NCBI RefSeq assembly: GCF_018812025.1
Contig: NC_063049.1
Span: 16,825,258-16,889,257 of the forward strand
Reading direction: 5' to 3'
Source of the DNA: Megalobrama amblycephala
Lineage: Eukaryota; Chordata; Actinopteri; Cypriniformes; Xenocyprididae
Length of the DNA: 64,000 bases
Every line of letters starts with the position of its first letter. Position 1 is the first letter of the stretch. The notes under the pieces are model-generated. The model saw nothing but the letters and a program-made list of their open reading frames with translations, had not been told where the DNA came from and searched no databases. Below, in pieces: positions 24,077-36,920 of the stretch. Made by a program: the position numbers and the translations under genes.

Positions 24077-26900
24077 AAGAACACTTTTTTTGTGACAAAC
24101 AGAGCAGGGCAGGTCACTGTGTCAGTGGAGATGACTCAGTCTCCATCTCTCAGAAGAACTGCGTCTGTCAAAAAAACTTTGATCCAAATTTTGTTTCTCA
24201 TATTTAAATTTTGATGTCTTTTATACAAGGAATGTTCCACATATGGGCTGCCACATGTTCTGTAAAAAAAAAAAGAAAAAAGAAAAAAAAAAAGCATCTT
24301 AGATAGATGTCTGATGGTTAAATCATCACTGAGGTTTGACGTTTTAAGACATAACAGATGTTTTGTGTAGTAAATGATTTGTATGTTAGTACTTCTACTT
24401 TATCTATGTTGTCATTAATAATGTTGCCATGGAGTAACTTTTGTTTTTATCTCTTTGCTAAAGCCAAATTTTACCTCCATTCAATGTTTGACGAGTGGTT
24501 ATTTTGGACCTGTGTATATGTAATGACTTTTATTTTCTTTACAGTTTTTACAAAACACAACACACAATTCTCTATGTAACACACACACACAAAAAAGGAA
24601 GTATCTTGATTTCCTTTTTCAAACACAGCATTGTTTCTGTCAAGCCACACGTTTGATGTATTTCTTTTCTTTCGTACTGTGTAATACTGTATTTACAACC
24701 ACAAATGGTTACAGTAAAAAAGAAAAAAAAAAAAGAAAAAGAAAAAAAGTTTGGTTTCGACATCTCTCTGCCAACTACTTTCAATCTTGTACAGAAATGT
24801 ACATAGGAGCTCATGAAAGAAGAACTTTTGATTTTGAATAATTGTGTGTATATGATATATCAAAAAATAGAATATTATGGCAAAGGTGTTTGCAATGTCA
24901 GACAAATGTTTGCTTTTGAAATGTGTTTGTGATATTTTTGAATGCAGTGCTTCATTTTGCAAGAGATGTGAGGCATTTTGCATTTTGTGTGTGCAATTCT
25001 TAGATTTGTGTGTAAAGTTTTGAAAAAAAAAGAGGCAAAGTTTTAAAAATGTGTGTAAGCAGTTGAAATAAACTGTAAAAGCTGTAAATGTGCAGTTCTT
25101 CGTTTTCCAGCAGTCCTGTTTCCACCCGACTAAGAAGATATAGGACCACCCAGGCTTTTCTGAAGATGCTTTAGGCAACATACTCCCAAGGAAATTCATA
25201 ACTATTCTTTGGTTTACAGAATTCATAAAAAAATGTAAGAAATGGGGATTAGGTTTAGGAGTAGACCTGGATGTGTATTTTTTCTTCTTCTAAAAATCAT
25301 ATTATTCAAATAATTCAAATTCATATGAAATTGCCAACTCATGAAGTAGTAACATTTTATCATGTGATCATGTTGGCTTTAGGATGACATTGTGACCTCT
25401 TTTGTCCCTGATTGGTTAACATTTTTTTGATGCCCTGATTTCTGATTTATTTTTACAGGACAGTCCATTCTTCGCCTAGAACAGGAAACAATTTACCAGA
25501 CAATCGGTGGCCATGTATGAATGATCAAGCATAAACAGCTTTTAATGTCGCGCCAATTTAGCATGTATACTGTAGATGATTGAAGCCATATGCATCAATC
25601 ATAATACAAGAGGCTTCATCTTTTAAGCAGGTAAAGTGATTACATTGTGGACACATTTTCCAAGGATACATGTGTATGTGTAGATGCATGTGTGTTATTT
25701 GACACATTTGTGTGTATACACATTTAACACTCATTGTAAATGCATTATGTGTTCTCCTTGAAGCACACATGTAGACTACACATGGCAGGATACCTACGAC
25801 CTCATACAATCAAGCCCTTTAGGCTCTGAGGATCTCTCATTGGTTGTTGCGTGGCTTTAGGATGCTGTGATTGGGTCGATGAGTAAGAAGAGGGGACAGC
25901 AATGAAGGCTGAAGAAACAGAGATTATTCTCAACCTCAAGCATTTCCTCCCCTCTTGTGGCCTTCCTCATCACTTGAATGCACCAGGTGTCTGTCTCACT
26001 GATGCAGCTTGACGATTTGGCCTAGATTTCCACAATCCAATCAGGACCCTCTTCTCCCCGACTCTGGTTTCAAACAGGGAGCCCACGCTGATGCTGACAG
26101 CTCTCTGTTGTTCCCGGAGGAGGTCTGAAATAGTTATTTACCTAGGTCTGAGTGGAGAATCTACAGCTTTCTGATCTCGAGTAACCTCAGTATCTGAGAG
26201 CTGTCAGTTTGTGTTAATGATTTTGCAGGATATTCTGTGGTTGAATGTCAATGGACTGTTTTATTATTCTATCATACTGTTCTCCTCATGCACTAAACCT
26301 GCCCTCTGGCAAGAGTTCATCCAACAACTGTGATGTGCAATATACAAAATAAAGAACAGTTTGAAGTATGGCTTCAGAAGGAGACTGTTGTCTTATTTTC
26401 GTTTAGAGCTTGAATAGATATGCGTTTAGAGAAGCGGGAAAAAAAAAAAAAATTGCCATGCATAAACTTAGTCCCCATTAGTCCGCTTAGCTTTTTGATA
26501 AACCTACTTTTACAAACACTAATTTTTGTCATTAATGTCTACAGATGATAAATGCGTGTGAATCAGTCTAGTGGTTGAGGTAACTCAAAATGCCCAACGG
26601 ACTACAACACTTTGTATTAAGGTTATCCACTAGAGAGAGCCACAGAATAAGAAATCTATTTTTTTTTTTTTTTCTATCAGTTTCCATCACTTTGAATTCT
26701 TGAATCCAAATTTCACAGAACTTCATAGACATTCTGTGTAAACAAGCCAAGTTTCACGAACTTCTGATACTCGGGGCGCTAACAGCAATTTTTAAAATAT
26801 AAGCCATTTGCATCAATGGGATTCAGAGATGAAGGCTGTAATACTAATGTTGTCCACTAGAAGAAACCACAGAATAAAAAGTTATCACATTTAATGGTCT
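24077..26900. other. unique DNA, no gene recognised
   Basis: Poly-A/AAAG runs at 24263-24293 and 24717-24750, and at 26438. 25805-26260 has balanced composition, few simple repeats and several CAAT/CAATCA motifs, so it is one of the better candidates here for conserved non-coding DNA. No exon identified. Confidence 0.4.
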
Positions 26901-26911
26901 CTCTTTCTACA

Positions 26912-27049
<138 letters not shown>

Positions 27050-27224
27050 TAATGGAACATGAAGAAAGTTTTGTGGCTCGAGCCCCCCACTTGAGCAACA
27101 CTTTCACTTGAAGCCTGCAAAGGAAAAAATGGATCTGAGGACCATTATTATCTCCAAGAAAGCTTTGAGAAAGAGGTCCTGACATTTAGCTGTGTCTCAT
27201 TAGCTCATACCGCTGCCTATATAG

Positions 27225-27813
27225 AGGGCTGTTTACACGACACCGTTTTCAACTAAAAATGGAATTGAATTTAGGCTAATAGTTTGGGCTCTGTTATTAA
27301 CCTTTAATATTATAGTAGCCTAATGTTCAAGTAAGGGCTCCATACATAGTTTATATCATCAGCAAAAATATATATTTTTTTATCCTTAAGAAACTTTTAG
27401 TTATAATTTAATTTAATATAATATATTTGAAGACAGAGACACAATTTGTTCAGTTAGCTACTGCTTAATAAAAAAAAAGAAGTAATTTTATGTTTAGTTT
27501 TCTCCCTACCTGCTGTACCGAACCCGTACCGAACCGTGACTTCAAAACCGAGGTATGTACCGAACCGTGAGTTTTGTGTACTGTTACACCCCTAGCATAC
27601 GCATGTGGTACGAGTGCTCTGTAAAAGAATGTGTATGTGCAGGCGTCTTTCTTTACAAAGTAAGATCACCAACTATTTGTCTGGCTTGCATAATACAGCT
27701 TTTTTAATCATTTCCGTAGATCCGTGTGAACTGGGATAGTTTTGATAATGTTGACATCTGTACAAAGAAAAACTTTTCCGTTTTTAGCACACTGTTGTCG
27801 TGTAAACATTCCC
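27225..27813. mobile_element. hAT-like MITE with a second hAT end inside
   Basis: The left end AGGGCTGTTTACACGACACC and the inverse of the right end (ATGTTTACACGACAACAG) form the terminal repeats; both flank TTTTC/AAAAC subterminal motifs. A further terminus, ending ACTGTTACACCCCTAG at 27594, belongs to another hAT-type family (reverse CTAGGGGTGTAACAGTAC), so one element was hit by another. A relative of the outer family lies near 46760-47030. Confidence 0.6.
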
Positions 27814-27889
27814 TAAGCCTAGTTTATTTTGTCATTCATTGCGAAGTCATGTGTCAGTACTGCATTTCTGAGCACTCATTTTGTTTCAT

Positions 27890-29010
27890 GTTCCTTTGTT
27901 TTGACCCTGTTTGCCTGGCTTCTGGATTTACCCTGTTTGCCTGTCTCCCTGGATTTCCCTGCTTGGCTGTGCCCTGGACTTGTGTTATTATCTGGATGGT
28001 TTTCCCTGTGGTTTTGACCTATTGCCTGTTTTATGTCTTGTCAGTACGTATTGTAAGCCTTCGTCAAGGAACTTGCTCGAGGACCACATCCAGGACTCCC
28101 CAAGTTTTGCTAATTTCACTGACCTCCCAGACTTTGCCCTCATTGGTTTCTTTTGCCATGGACTGAACAAATGCGTACAGTCAACGAGGATCACTGAGCG
28201 AGTTCCTAGATTATTCCCTCCAGCTAACTGGATAGTCCTTCACTGTCGGGTAGATTGAGTCGGACATTTCCCATAAACATTTTTGTTTTTTTGAAACACC
28301 AATCTCTGGTTTCCATGGAGCTTGGCCCACCACGGTCACCAACATTTCCAGTTATTATGGTTGCTAGTCCTGTGCTTTCAGTACCTTCCTGTCCTGTGGT
28401 TCATACACCAGAGCCTCTTTACAACACCGATGCCACACCAGAGCCTCCAACCATCATGGATGCCACGCCAGAGTCTCCAGCCAACATGGTCGTCTTCAGC
28501 CGTCATTGTTTCCATTCTTTATGAACGTTGCATCTGAAGCTATCGAGATGATTCCTAGGCATTTGGTATTGTCTTCCTGTTTGGAGGACACTCTGCAGAC
28601 ATCAGTGTGAGCATGTGCAGTGGCCATTTTGTGCGTTTGGGCTACACACTGCTTGAGTCAACCCATGAGTCTGCTCCAGCCCGTAAGTCCACTTCAGAGC
28701 CTGCTTCAGCCCACAAGTTAGCTCTGGAGCAACAGGTCTCTGTGTCCGTGTGGGTCTTTAGTCCTGTGGTCTTCTGCTCCACCGTGGGGATATTCAGTCC
28801 CGCCGGCTCTATTGTGGTGGTCTTCTGCTCTGCTGTGGGGGTCTCCAATCCTATCTGCACTGCTGTGGTGGTGTTCTGCTCCTGTCTATTCTGCTGTAGT
28901 GTCCTTGATAGCCACCATAGGGCACTTCACCCCAGACTATTGTCATTCCCTCGTGAACTACATTCCCCAGAATCCATTGCCCGGACTCATGTGTGATTTG
29001 TATTCAGCTG
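27890..29010 (+). pseudogene. Gag-like P/E-rich retroelement relic, copy 3
   Basis: 27890-28160 holds the CCTGTTTGCCTGGC-type leader often seen upstream of these fish gag-like frames. A frame from 28255 gives TPEPLYNTDATPEPPTIMDA and TPESPANMVV, an imperfect 10-residue PEP repeat of the same kind as in 33612-34226. 28607-28890 continues with Ser/Ala/Pro-rich text (ESAPARKSTSEPASAHKLAL). Stops and shifts interrupt it. No enzymatic domain. At 28940-29000 sequence like the LTR start at 12540-12570 occurs (AACTACATTCCCCAGAATCC), suggesting an LTR scrap. Confidence 0.45.
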
Positions 29011-30202
29011 TGTCTCAACCTTTGCGTCTCCGAGCAGCCGCTGTCAAACTTTTCCTTTTCAAAGTAGAAATAATCATTAATGGAATTGTAGAATAAATGG
29101 AACTTCAATCATTAAGAAGAATCTAAACCCAGAATTTGTTAAATTCTTTATGATTTCCCTTTCTAATATTGAATGAATAAAGTAAAAGCTAATGTTTTTG
29201 CTTCTGTCAAGCCTCTTTTACACCTGACATTGGCATACATTTTTGGTAATCTATCATAGTTGCACTAGACCATTATAAAAGCAAGGTGTAAATACACCCA
29301 AGACATACAAGATTGTCATCGGGTCACTGAAACCACTTTCAGAGGTGGTCAAGGATGGATTGTGACTACATTCAATGTGATTAAATATAAATGAGCATGC
29401 ATTTTCATTATCCTCCAAAGTAATATGTCAAGTCAGAAAAATGTATGTTCATGCCAAGTGTAACGGAGGTCTCAGTATGTGCAAGATTGTTCCACAGTTT
29501 TATTTGGAGATTAATTAAACAATTTCTCATCTATCTAACACCATATCTGTGCTTGTAATTGTGGAGGTTGACTTGAATTAATGAGCCATCCACTCCTTAC
29601 ATCTCATGATATGATTTCTCACACCTTCTCTCCTGATTTCCTCTCTGCATCATCCTGTCTCTCTGGTACCACAGGGAGTCGTAGCAGTGGGTCAGGTCTC
29701 TGAGTCCTGGCCAGATGGAGGGAGCAGACCCCTGTTGGAGCCAGTAGATGCTCTTGCATAAACAGCAGAAGGCTGGAGCTCCAGGGGTTCTAGGGCTGAG
29801 AGAGTGTTGCAGAATCCCAGTCGAGAGGCCTGGATCCCAGCCCAGATCCCTTGCTCACCCCTGTCTCCTCCACTGGAGAAGTGGAATAGTGAATGCATGC
29901 CACCCAGAAATGATCACAGACTATGCAAGAGTGAATAAATTTGCGCTTGCCAAGTTTATAGAGAGGTTGAAAAAGATATTGGGCATAAGATGAGATTTTT
30001 TAAGAGTGAGAGGTTGTTAAATAAAATAGCTAATAAATATCCCTACCAGAGCCCCTTTAGCTCTTTATACTAACATTTTTCATCACTGTCAGATTAACTG
30101 ATAGAGGCATATTCTGTAATTATGTTTTAATGACATAGATATATATTATTAAGCACCTGTTTTTCCATTTACTGGTCTAGACCAGTAAGTCAAAGCATTT
30201 AC

Positions 30203-30205
<3 letters not shown>
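29011..30205. other. unique DNA, no gene recognised
   Basis: 29640-29900 is a G+C-richer island with few simple repeats; the frames in it have no recognisable domain. It may be a conserved element or a non-coding exon, but there are no paired splice sites to support the latter. Confidence 0.35.

Positions 30206-30207
<2 letters not shown>

Positions 30208-30262
<55 letters not shown>
30208..30262. repeat. (AT)n microsatellite
   Basis: About 27 AT units. Confidence 0.97.
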
Positions 30263-30265
<3 letters not shown>

Positions 30266-30850
30266 CATGAGAAAAAGACTTTTCAGTGTCCTAATAAATC
30301 TGATTTATTTTGAATGGAGCAGGTCCTTATGGGGGCAGACGTGTTGAGATTACATGACCAGCTAAATACGATTTTCTTTATATCTGTAACTGCCGTCATT
30401 TTTTTTCCTAACTAATTAATCGTCATAAGTAACAGAGAATGTCACAGTCATTCTGAATTGACAATGATTACTGAACATTTTGTGTAATACTTCATCCATA
30501 CCACTAGTGAACCTTTGACAGATTAAAATGGATTCAATATGATTTTACATATGAATACAACATACAGCATTACTAGCTTACAAAAGAATAAACAACACAC
30601 ACACTTTCAAGAACTGGGATTGCAGTCAAGTCCTGTTTGGCATGGAAGACCGTGTTTGGATTCTACCCTCATCCAATAAAAATGTATTGATGAGTATGAA
30701 AAGTGAGTGAGAGTCCATGTAAGGTCTCTGTGTCCCAGCTGGACAGAGGCCAGATAACCTCCTGTCCGAAAAGGCACCAGCCACCGATTCATTCTGCAGT
30801 CTTCAGAGTGACCAACACTTTTCCTCCTCCCATTCACTCCTAATGCCCAA
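30263..30850. other. unique DNA, no gene recognised
   Basis: Minus-strand open frames across 30607-30972 have no recognisable motif and run into the MITE at 30851. Confidence 0.4.
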
Positions 30851-31466
30851 TGCACATTGTACGATTTGGGCTGTCCCAGATGACCAATCGTGACGATTTC
30901 TGTGGCCGTGGCTCCTAAATGGTGGTCATACAGTAAGAGAGGTTCAAAGATGGCGTTGTCACATTCTGGCAACCAAAGATATCCTGCAATAATTTTCTGA
31001 CAGTGTCAGAAATTTGCATCTCACAGTGTGTTTGCTGCTATGACCTATGTCTACTGACTAGCCAATAAAAATGCATCATAAAATGCCTTATTGATCAATG
31101 CGACATGGCGCTAAAACCTAAAACCACTTACCTGAAGCTCCATTTGCAAAATTGGCATGCCAAGTTTGTCTCTTTTCCCTAGCCATGACCTCATCCATAT
31201 TCTCTTCTTTCGCTTCCTCCTCTTTTTTCAGCACACATAAAAACACAATTGCCAAAGTGCAATTCATCTTGCTCTATTTATTTACCACCAGCACATGCTG
31301 ATGACGTTTTATTCTTCTATACAAACTTGCGTCGTAGCCTACGATTCAATAGGTGTCATCATTGTACAGTCTACATACATGTCGTACCTAAGTTTATTAG
31401 GTCCATGTCGTACAGTGTGATTTGTAATGATCTAATAGGATTGCTGAAATCGCACAGTCTGTAGCA
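30851..31466. mobile_element. MITE-like element, 0.6 kb
   Basis: The left end TGCACATTGTACGATTTGGG and the inverse of the right end, TGCTACAGACTGTGCGATTT, share a degenerate terminal inverted repeat around GTRCGATTT. A second copy of the motif (TACATGTCGTAC) lies inside the right arm. No clear target duplication. Confidence 0.4.
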
Positions 31467-31970
31467 GGTTTAACCAGCCCATGATTCCCTCAAACTGTAA
31501 CAAATGTAGTTTGCTCCTGTCAATATTCACACTGAACAAAGCTGCTCATTTTCCAATGAATATGAATCCCATCAGCATCATGCAGGCAGGAGCTGCAGAG
31601 TTGGTCATCAATATGACCATAAGCATATTACATATTCAGAGGGAAGAGGGTAATTTAAGGAAAGTGCTAATCATTGAAGCAGATATATGTACTTACTGTG
31701 TGTGTATTGGGACAACGTGACCTGCTGTAGTCCCCCGCTCTGGTCAGATGACACAGCTGTTAACCACTCACTGCAGAGGTGCTTTTAACCTTAACTACTA
31801 AACATGAAGAGATTGTATATTAGAGCACTCGCAATACAAAAAAAAATCAGCAGCTCTTATTCATTAAAATGAATTGCTCATAAACCACACACGCATACAC
31901 AGTTTTTCTGCAAATGGAAAGAATTCTCATACTTTAAATAAAAACTCTGTTCTAATCCTTACTATATATA
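31467..31970. other. unique DNA, no gene recognised
   Basis: Nothing recognisable on either strand. Confidence 0.5.
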
Positions 31971-31974
31971 CACA

Positions 31975-31976
<2 letters not shown>

Positions 31977-32038
<62 letters not shown>
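31977..32038. repeat. (AT)n microsatellite
   Basis: About 30 AT units. Confidence 0.97.
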
Positions 32039-32041
<3 letters not shown>

Positions 32042-32279
32042 TGCAGCTTAAGGAAATAATATTTTTTGAAAATGTTTTGGTTAAACATTGAAATGTCAAA
32101 ATATATTACAAAATGAACTTCAATGAACAAGAAAGTACATTTCCAATATTAAAATACATTTTTGGACAATTTTCTGTCTGGTAATTTTCTGTCAGGCACT
32201 ATTTGTTAAGTTTAAGTTTATGGACATCTACTTTCATCCTAAAGCATAACACAATGCAAAGCATAATTCAAAATACAAG

Positions 32280-33385
32280 TTAACCACTTGTGAAAATCCA
32301 GAAAATTCCCTCATGTTAATACAGTTGTGTATGTAGCGTGTAATTACTCCCCATGTATTTAAGCCTTGAGTTTTCCTTAGTTCCTTGTCTGTTATCATCA
32401 GTGTTTATGTGGTTGTGTTTATGCTACTGCTACAATCTCCTGTATTTGTCCATTGTGTATTCAATAAATTCTGTTTAGTTCCTTACTCCTTGGACTTACT
32501 GGTAGTCCAGCAGCTCTGCCTGGGGCAGGGGCAGCAATTCCTTTGAGGTCCACACCAGTGGATTTTTACATCTGGCATGCTGTACTAACTTCCTGGACTG
32601 CTCCTTGTGCACTTTCTACCTCATATGTTTAAATGTGAACAAAACAAAAACAAGCATGCCTGGTGTGGGTTCTTGGGGGAATTTCACCAAGTTTGTGGAG
32701 TGGGTGCTGGGGAACTGCGGGTCCCGATTCATCATCTGCCCTGCCAAGGAGGACGTCACCAGGCCCGCTCCAGACCTAGAGCTCAGCCAGCCGTCCACAC
32801 TAGCTAGCACAGACTTCATGCCAAAGCCCACCGCCGACACTGAGCCCAAGCCCGCCATGGAGAAAACAAAAGAGCCAATGTCTGAGCCATACTTCACCCT
32901 GGAACCCGAGGCCAATGGACAGTCAATGTACCAGTGTACAATGTGACCATTTGCGAGAGCTAGCTATATCGTCCGTCCCTGTGGGGTTGCTTGTGAAATT
33001 TGAAGGTGTGGAGGGAAGCTCCGCCCACACCCCTGCCGCTGTGGATGAGTTATGCTTGGCCTCTGAAATATTATTTAGAGGAATTGGAGGAAGTAATTTC
33101 CCTGATTCTCCCATCCCTGCTGGTTCTGTCCAGCTCAAAGGGCATTCTGAAGGAATATTGTAATGTGTATGTTCTGTTTTTGTTTCTTTTTCACTCTGTT
33201 TGCTCTGTTCCTTAGTTTCCTAGTTAGTCTTCTTGGCTGTAAATTAGTTCTATCACACCTGTTCAGTTTTATGCTAATTACTCCTCATGTATTTAAGCCC
33301 CATTCTGTTGTGGGTTTAATAAATACTGCTTTGTTCTTTATTCCTTCATCGTGCACTTCACTCCAGCCACAGCTGTGAAAACAGT
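32280..33385 (+). mobile_element. Gag-only LTR-element-like relic
   Basis: Two LTR-like segments in the same orientation flank a gag-like frame. The left (about 32290-32540) has 'tccccatgtatttaagcc', then AATAAATTCTG; the right (about 33165-33385) has 'tcctcatgtatttaagccc', then AATAAATACTG. Both have the TATA-to-AATAAA order of an LTR promoter and polyadenylation site. Only about 0.6 kb lies between, so no pol region is left. Exact LTR ends could not be set. Confidence 0.5.
32653..33163 (+). pseudogene. Gag-like retroelement ORF relic, copy 4
   Basis: The first frame gives WGNFTKFVEWVLGNCGSRFI, then CPAKEDVTRPAP and a PKPTADTEPKPA linker, ending with TGA at 32944. A shifted frame continues VGLLVKFEGVEGSSAHTPAA and DELCLASEILFRGIGGS. 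Both blocks match copy 1 (12724-13789) in order, so they descend from one protein. It is broken by a frameshift near 32945-32990 and stops at 33161. Function of the parent protein unknown; a gag-like role is inferred from the flanking LTR-like segments. Confidence 0.55.
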
Positions 33386-33611
33386 ACATTGGTCCCTATT
33401 ATGGACTTATCTTAGAGTGTATGTTAAGGTGCATGTGCATTATATACCTGGTGAAGTTTGGCAGTAAGATACACTGTGGGAAAATAGCAGTCCTACGGAG
33501 ACAGTGTTATGCAATGGGCAATGTTCTGCTGGGAAACCTTAAGTGCTGGCATTCATTTGGATGTTACTGTCACTGAATGCTCTGAGACTTAGGTAAGATC
33601 CAATTGCAGTT

Positions 33612-34226
33612 TTATTGGGAAATCCAAGGAGGGTCAGGGAAGGAGTCAACCTGGGCCACTGGAGGGGGCTCTAAAACAGAATCTTGAACTGGAGCAGGCT
33701 CAAAAACAGACTCTATGGCTAGAGCAAGCTCTGAAACAGACTCTTGGGCAGGGACGGGCTCTGGAGTGGAGTCTTGGGCTTTAGCGTGCTCTGAAACAGC
33801 ATAATGAACTGAAGCTGGCTCAGGAGTGGATTATTGGACTGGAGTGAGCTTAGGATTTGATCTTTCACCAGTGATGGGAAATATCGGGGACATCGTACCC
33901 ACCTCCAAGACCCCCACGCTCGACATTACCGCTGAGATGCCAGCTGCTCTAACAGATGTCATCAGTGTGTCTTCTAGACTAGAAGCCAGTCTCAAACACC
34001 TTGGAATTGCCACCCTGTCTTCAAACGCAATGTCCATGATGACCGGAAACACATATAGGTCATCCATGATGGCTGAAGGCTCTGGCATAATTCCCACAAT
34101 GGCTGGAAATTCTGGAAAAATATCCATGACAACTGGAGATTCTGACGTGGCAGCCATGTTGGCTGGAGGTATGTGTGTGTTAGCCATGTTGACTGTAGAA
34201 TCAGAAGTCATAATAACTTGAGCCAA
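33612..34226 (-). pseudogene. P/E-repeat gag-like ORF relic with one nonsense codon
   Basis: A 205-codon minus-strand frame interrupted only by a TAA at 33831-33833. Its N-terminal half repeats an 11-12 residue unit (MAATSESPVVMDIFPEFPAI, then VGIMPEPSAIMDDL). Its C-terminal half repeats a 12-residue unit of the form P-x-Q-x-S-x-x-E-P (AKAQDSTPEPVPAQESVSE, APVQDSVLEP). The terminal TAA overlaps an AATAAA. Such PEP-repeat frames are abundant in cyprinid genomes and are regarded as transposon-derived; copy 3 at 28300-28510 has the same repeat. No host function is supported. Confidence 0.5.
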
Positions 34227-34229
34227 CTG

Positions 34230-35580
34230 GTGGCGATAGATCAGGTACTCAATGAAACCCCAATAGCCCAGAGTTTTAAGTTAACACATTTCACATGACG
34301 GTAAGGGGTAATCCAAGCAATTGTTAAATATTTCAGTGAGTTATGATTCATGACATTTCAGTTCCATAGCTACAGTCCAAAAAATCTGAGAAAACCCAGA
34401 GATCCCAAGTCCCTCCTGACGCAAGGCAGCCAATGCCTGACGCCTTGCTTTTAATTCTTACTTAGTGGAAGCTAGAACAATATGAAAACTCATATTGTCA
34501 AATATGAGAGGTGTCAGAGGTATGGAGGTGTCTTATCAGAGGTGTTTTAACAGCATGAGGGGGGCCTATATGATATTAGGCAGGTGGTTTTAATCAGCAA
34601 AATATGATTCCAAAATATAGTCAATAATAAAAATGTGTTCAGCATTCTGCAACAAATATTTAAATTTAATGTACTGACTTCGACAGGCATCTATTATGAT
34701 ACTAAGCGGGCCAGCGTGTCCCTGAGCCCTCCTCAGCTCTACAGCACCCCTCTATTTTCCAATGTAAGTCTGTGGTGAAAAATGGAACTGCAGCTTGGTA
34801 TAATTGAGAGCCATTGGAGCAGATTTCAGGCTCTCTCACTTATTTTCATGTTACCTCATGTAAACCTCACTCCAGACCAATGTGATATCAATCCATTTCA
34901 GCTATGTGTATATTAGCCTGCATCAGATCAGTAACTAGTTGGCATGCCTGTTCTTCCTGTGGTGAGTAGTGTATCAAATTAATGAAAGTATAAATCTGTT
35001 AGTAAACATGCTCATGTGAATAGTCTTTTTATAGTTCTGTTGTGTTTGTTTTATGTGTGAGAATAGACATGGCTTTCTTTTCTTCACTGGAATCCACATC
35101 TTGTAATATTTTAAAACATTTGGAGGCAATAAATACTATACTGTAAACCTGAATAAATTGAGGCAATCAGTTGCCTCAATTTTTAAGTTAAGAAATTCAC
35201 TGTTTAAGTAAGCAGAACTGGCAGATTTTTAAATTTTTTGTATTACTCCTACATTTTAATTGTTAACTTGAAATTTTTGAGTACACGCATACATTTTACT
35301 TACATTTTTCATGTAACCCAACCAATATAAACATTTTTATTAGTATAAAATTAGCTAGCTATAACAAGCCAATTCAAAAAATGCTAACTTGCTAATTTGT
35401 TAACATGTTAATGAGTACAACAATATAAAGCATTTAACATACTTGCTCTCAAACCAAAGTCGCATGCTCCACTTGTCACCATGATGGTAACTCTCCAAAA
35501 ACCCACATTAACAGAAACTCTTCTAAATTAGCATTACAAAATATTAATCATTACTAAATCTCCCACTTATTATTAATCTT
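34230..35580. other. unique A+T-rich DNA
   Basis: No gene recognised. 35155-35180 carries a small inverted repeat (TTGAGGCAATCAGTTGCCTCAA), a terminus-like motif seen in fish MITEs, but no partner end was defined. Confidence 0.4.
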
Positions 35581-35584
35581 GCAC

Positions 35585-35658
<74 letters not shown>
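35585..35658. repeat. poly-A then (AT)n microsatellite
   Basis: About 28 A followed by about 22 AT units. Confidence 0.97.
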
Positions 35659-35660
<2 letters not shown>

Positions 35661-35909
35661 CACTTAATTTTAGCATTTACTCTCCCTTTTGAGTGCCATG
35701 GACAATGCATGCTGGGAAATAGAAATCCCAGCCCAGTTTCAGTTAAACTTACGTTCATCTAAATTAAAAGAAATAAGTTCATAAAACTTAAAATATATCA
35801 GTTCTGTGAACTTGAAAGAAAAACAAATACTCATAAAAGTTCATTTGACTGAACTAATTTGTTTAATTTAAATTTGTCCTACTCAAACCAATTAATTATT
35901 TTGTGCGTT

Positions 35910-36609
35910 ACACCGTGTCCTAACCAGACGCGATGCGATAAGATTCCAGAGATGAGCAATTTGACTGTCCACGACGTGACGCGAAAATGAGAAGCGATAA
36001 AATCAATCAAAAACCACAGCCAATCAGAAGAGAGTGTGGGCGGGCTCTCTCGGCAAGAGCACCTCTGAAGAGCACAGCAGACACAATGAAATGGGCAAGT
36101 AGTAGGCTACAGTACATACAATTCATAAATATTACACCATTTGAACATTATTTAAATTACATACGGAGTGACTGAAACAATCTTTGTCATAGAATACACT
36201 TGTTTCTTTGCATTGAGTTGACAGTTTGAATGTTCTTGTGCCTATTTATTTATTTTCAAGATCTGAGGTGATAGTGTTGTTTTCATTACAGCTAAAAAGC
36301 TGGGAACACAAAACGATATTCATACTCACATTAGACACTTTTAACATTAAATAAAGCACATAAACAGTACCTGATATTATCATTGCCATACCTTGTGTTG
36401 TCCGGTCGTGGAATGTCTGCGCAGTGTGAACTGTTTTCCAACAAACGGCAACCAACTCTGACGTAATCTGACCTGGCTACTAACCTTTACCATGACGATG
36501 AGGCAAGTCCCCTGCAAAGACAGCTGTTTGATCGCGCCCGCGCCTCACGCACACACAACAAAGCAGCGGAAACGTGACATTGCAGCTTGTTCATTATTAA
36601 AAAAACCAA

Positions 36610-36665
<56 letters not shown>

Positions 36666-36920
36666 CAGATTAGTATTTTTGTTTTGCCTCAATACTTTAA
36701 TACAATGAAAATATGATACTATATTATTAATATAATAAACTTGCCTGACAATATTGTTAACATGGTTACATATGTAGTTGTGGAATTTTCCGAGTCAGAC
36801 TTCACTTGTTTGTTGGTGTTTGTTGGGGCGGTGTGAACATGACAGTTTTTTCTCATAGAAATCTAAATCCAATGGCCAACTTGTTCGTTGGCGTTTGTCG
36901 GTGCGGTGTGAATTGGCCTT
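35910..36920. mobile_element. Two adjoining MITE-like elements
   Basis: 35910-35990 has ACACCGTGTCCTAACCAGAC then GCGATGCG, a left end seen in hAT-like MITEs. 36803-36837 and 36878-36912 are two direct copies of one right terminus (ACTTGTTTGTTGGTGTTTGT and its variant, each followed by the GCGGTGTGAA motif); the inverse matches GTGTGAACTG...CAAACGGCAACC near 36425-36455. Boundaries are approximate. Contains an (AT)n run. Confidence 0.4.
36615..36662. repeat. (AT)n microsatellite
   Basis: About 24 AT units. Confidence 0.97.

Noticed and set aside
30607..30972. 121-codon minus-strand frame as a gene
   Set aside because: It runs across a MITE boundary at 30851, so the frame is a chance product of two unrelated sequences.
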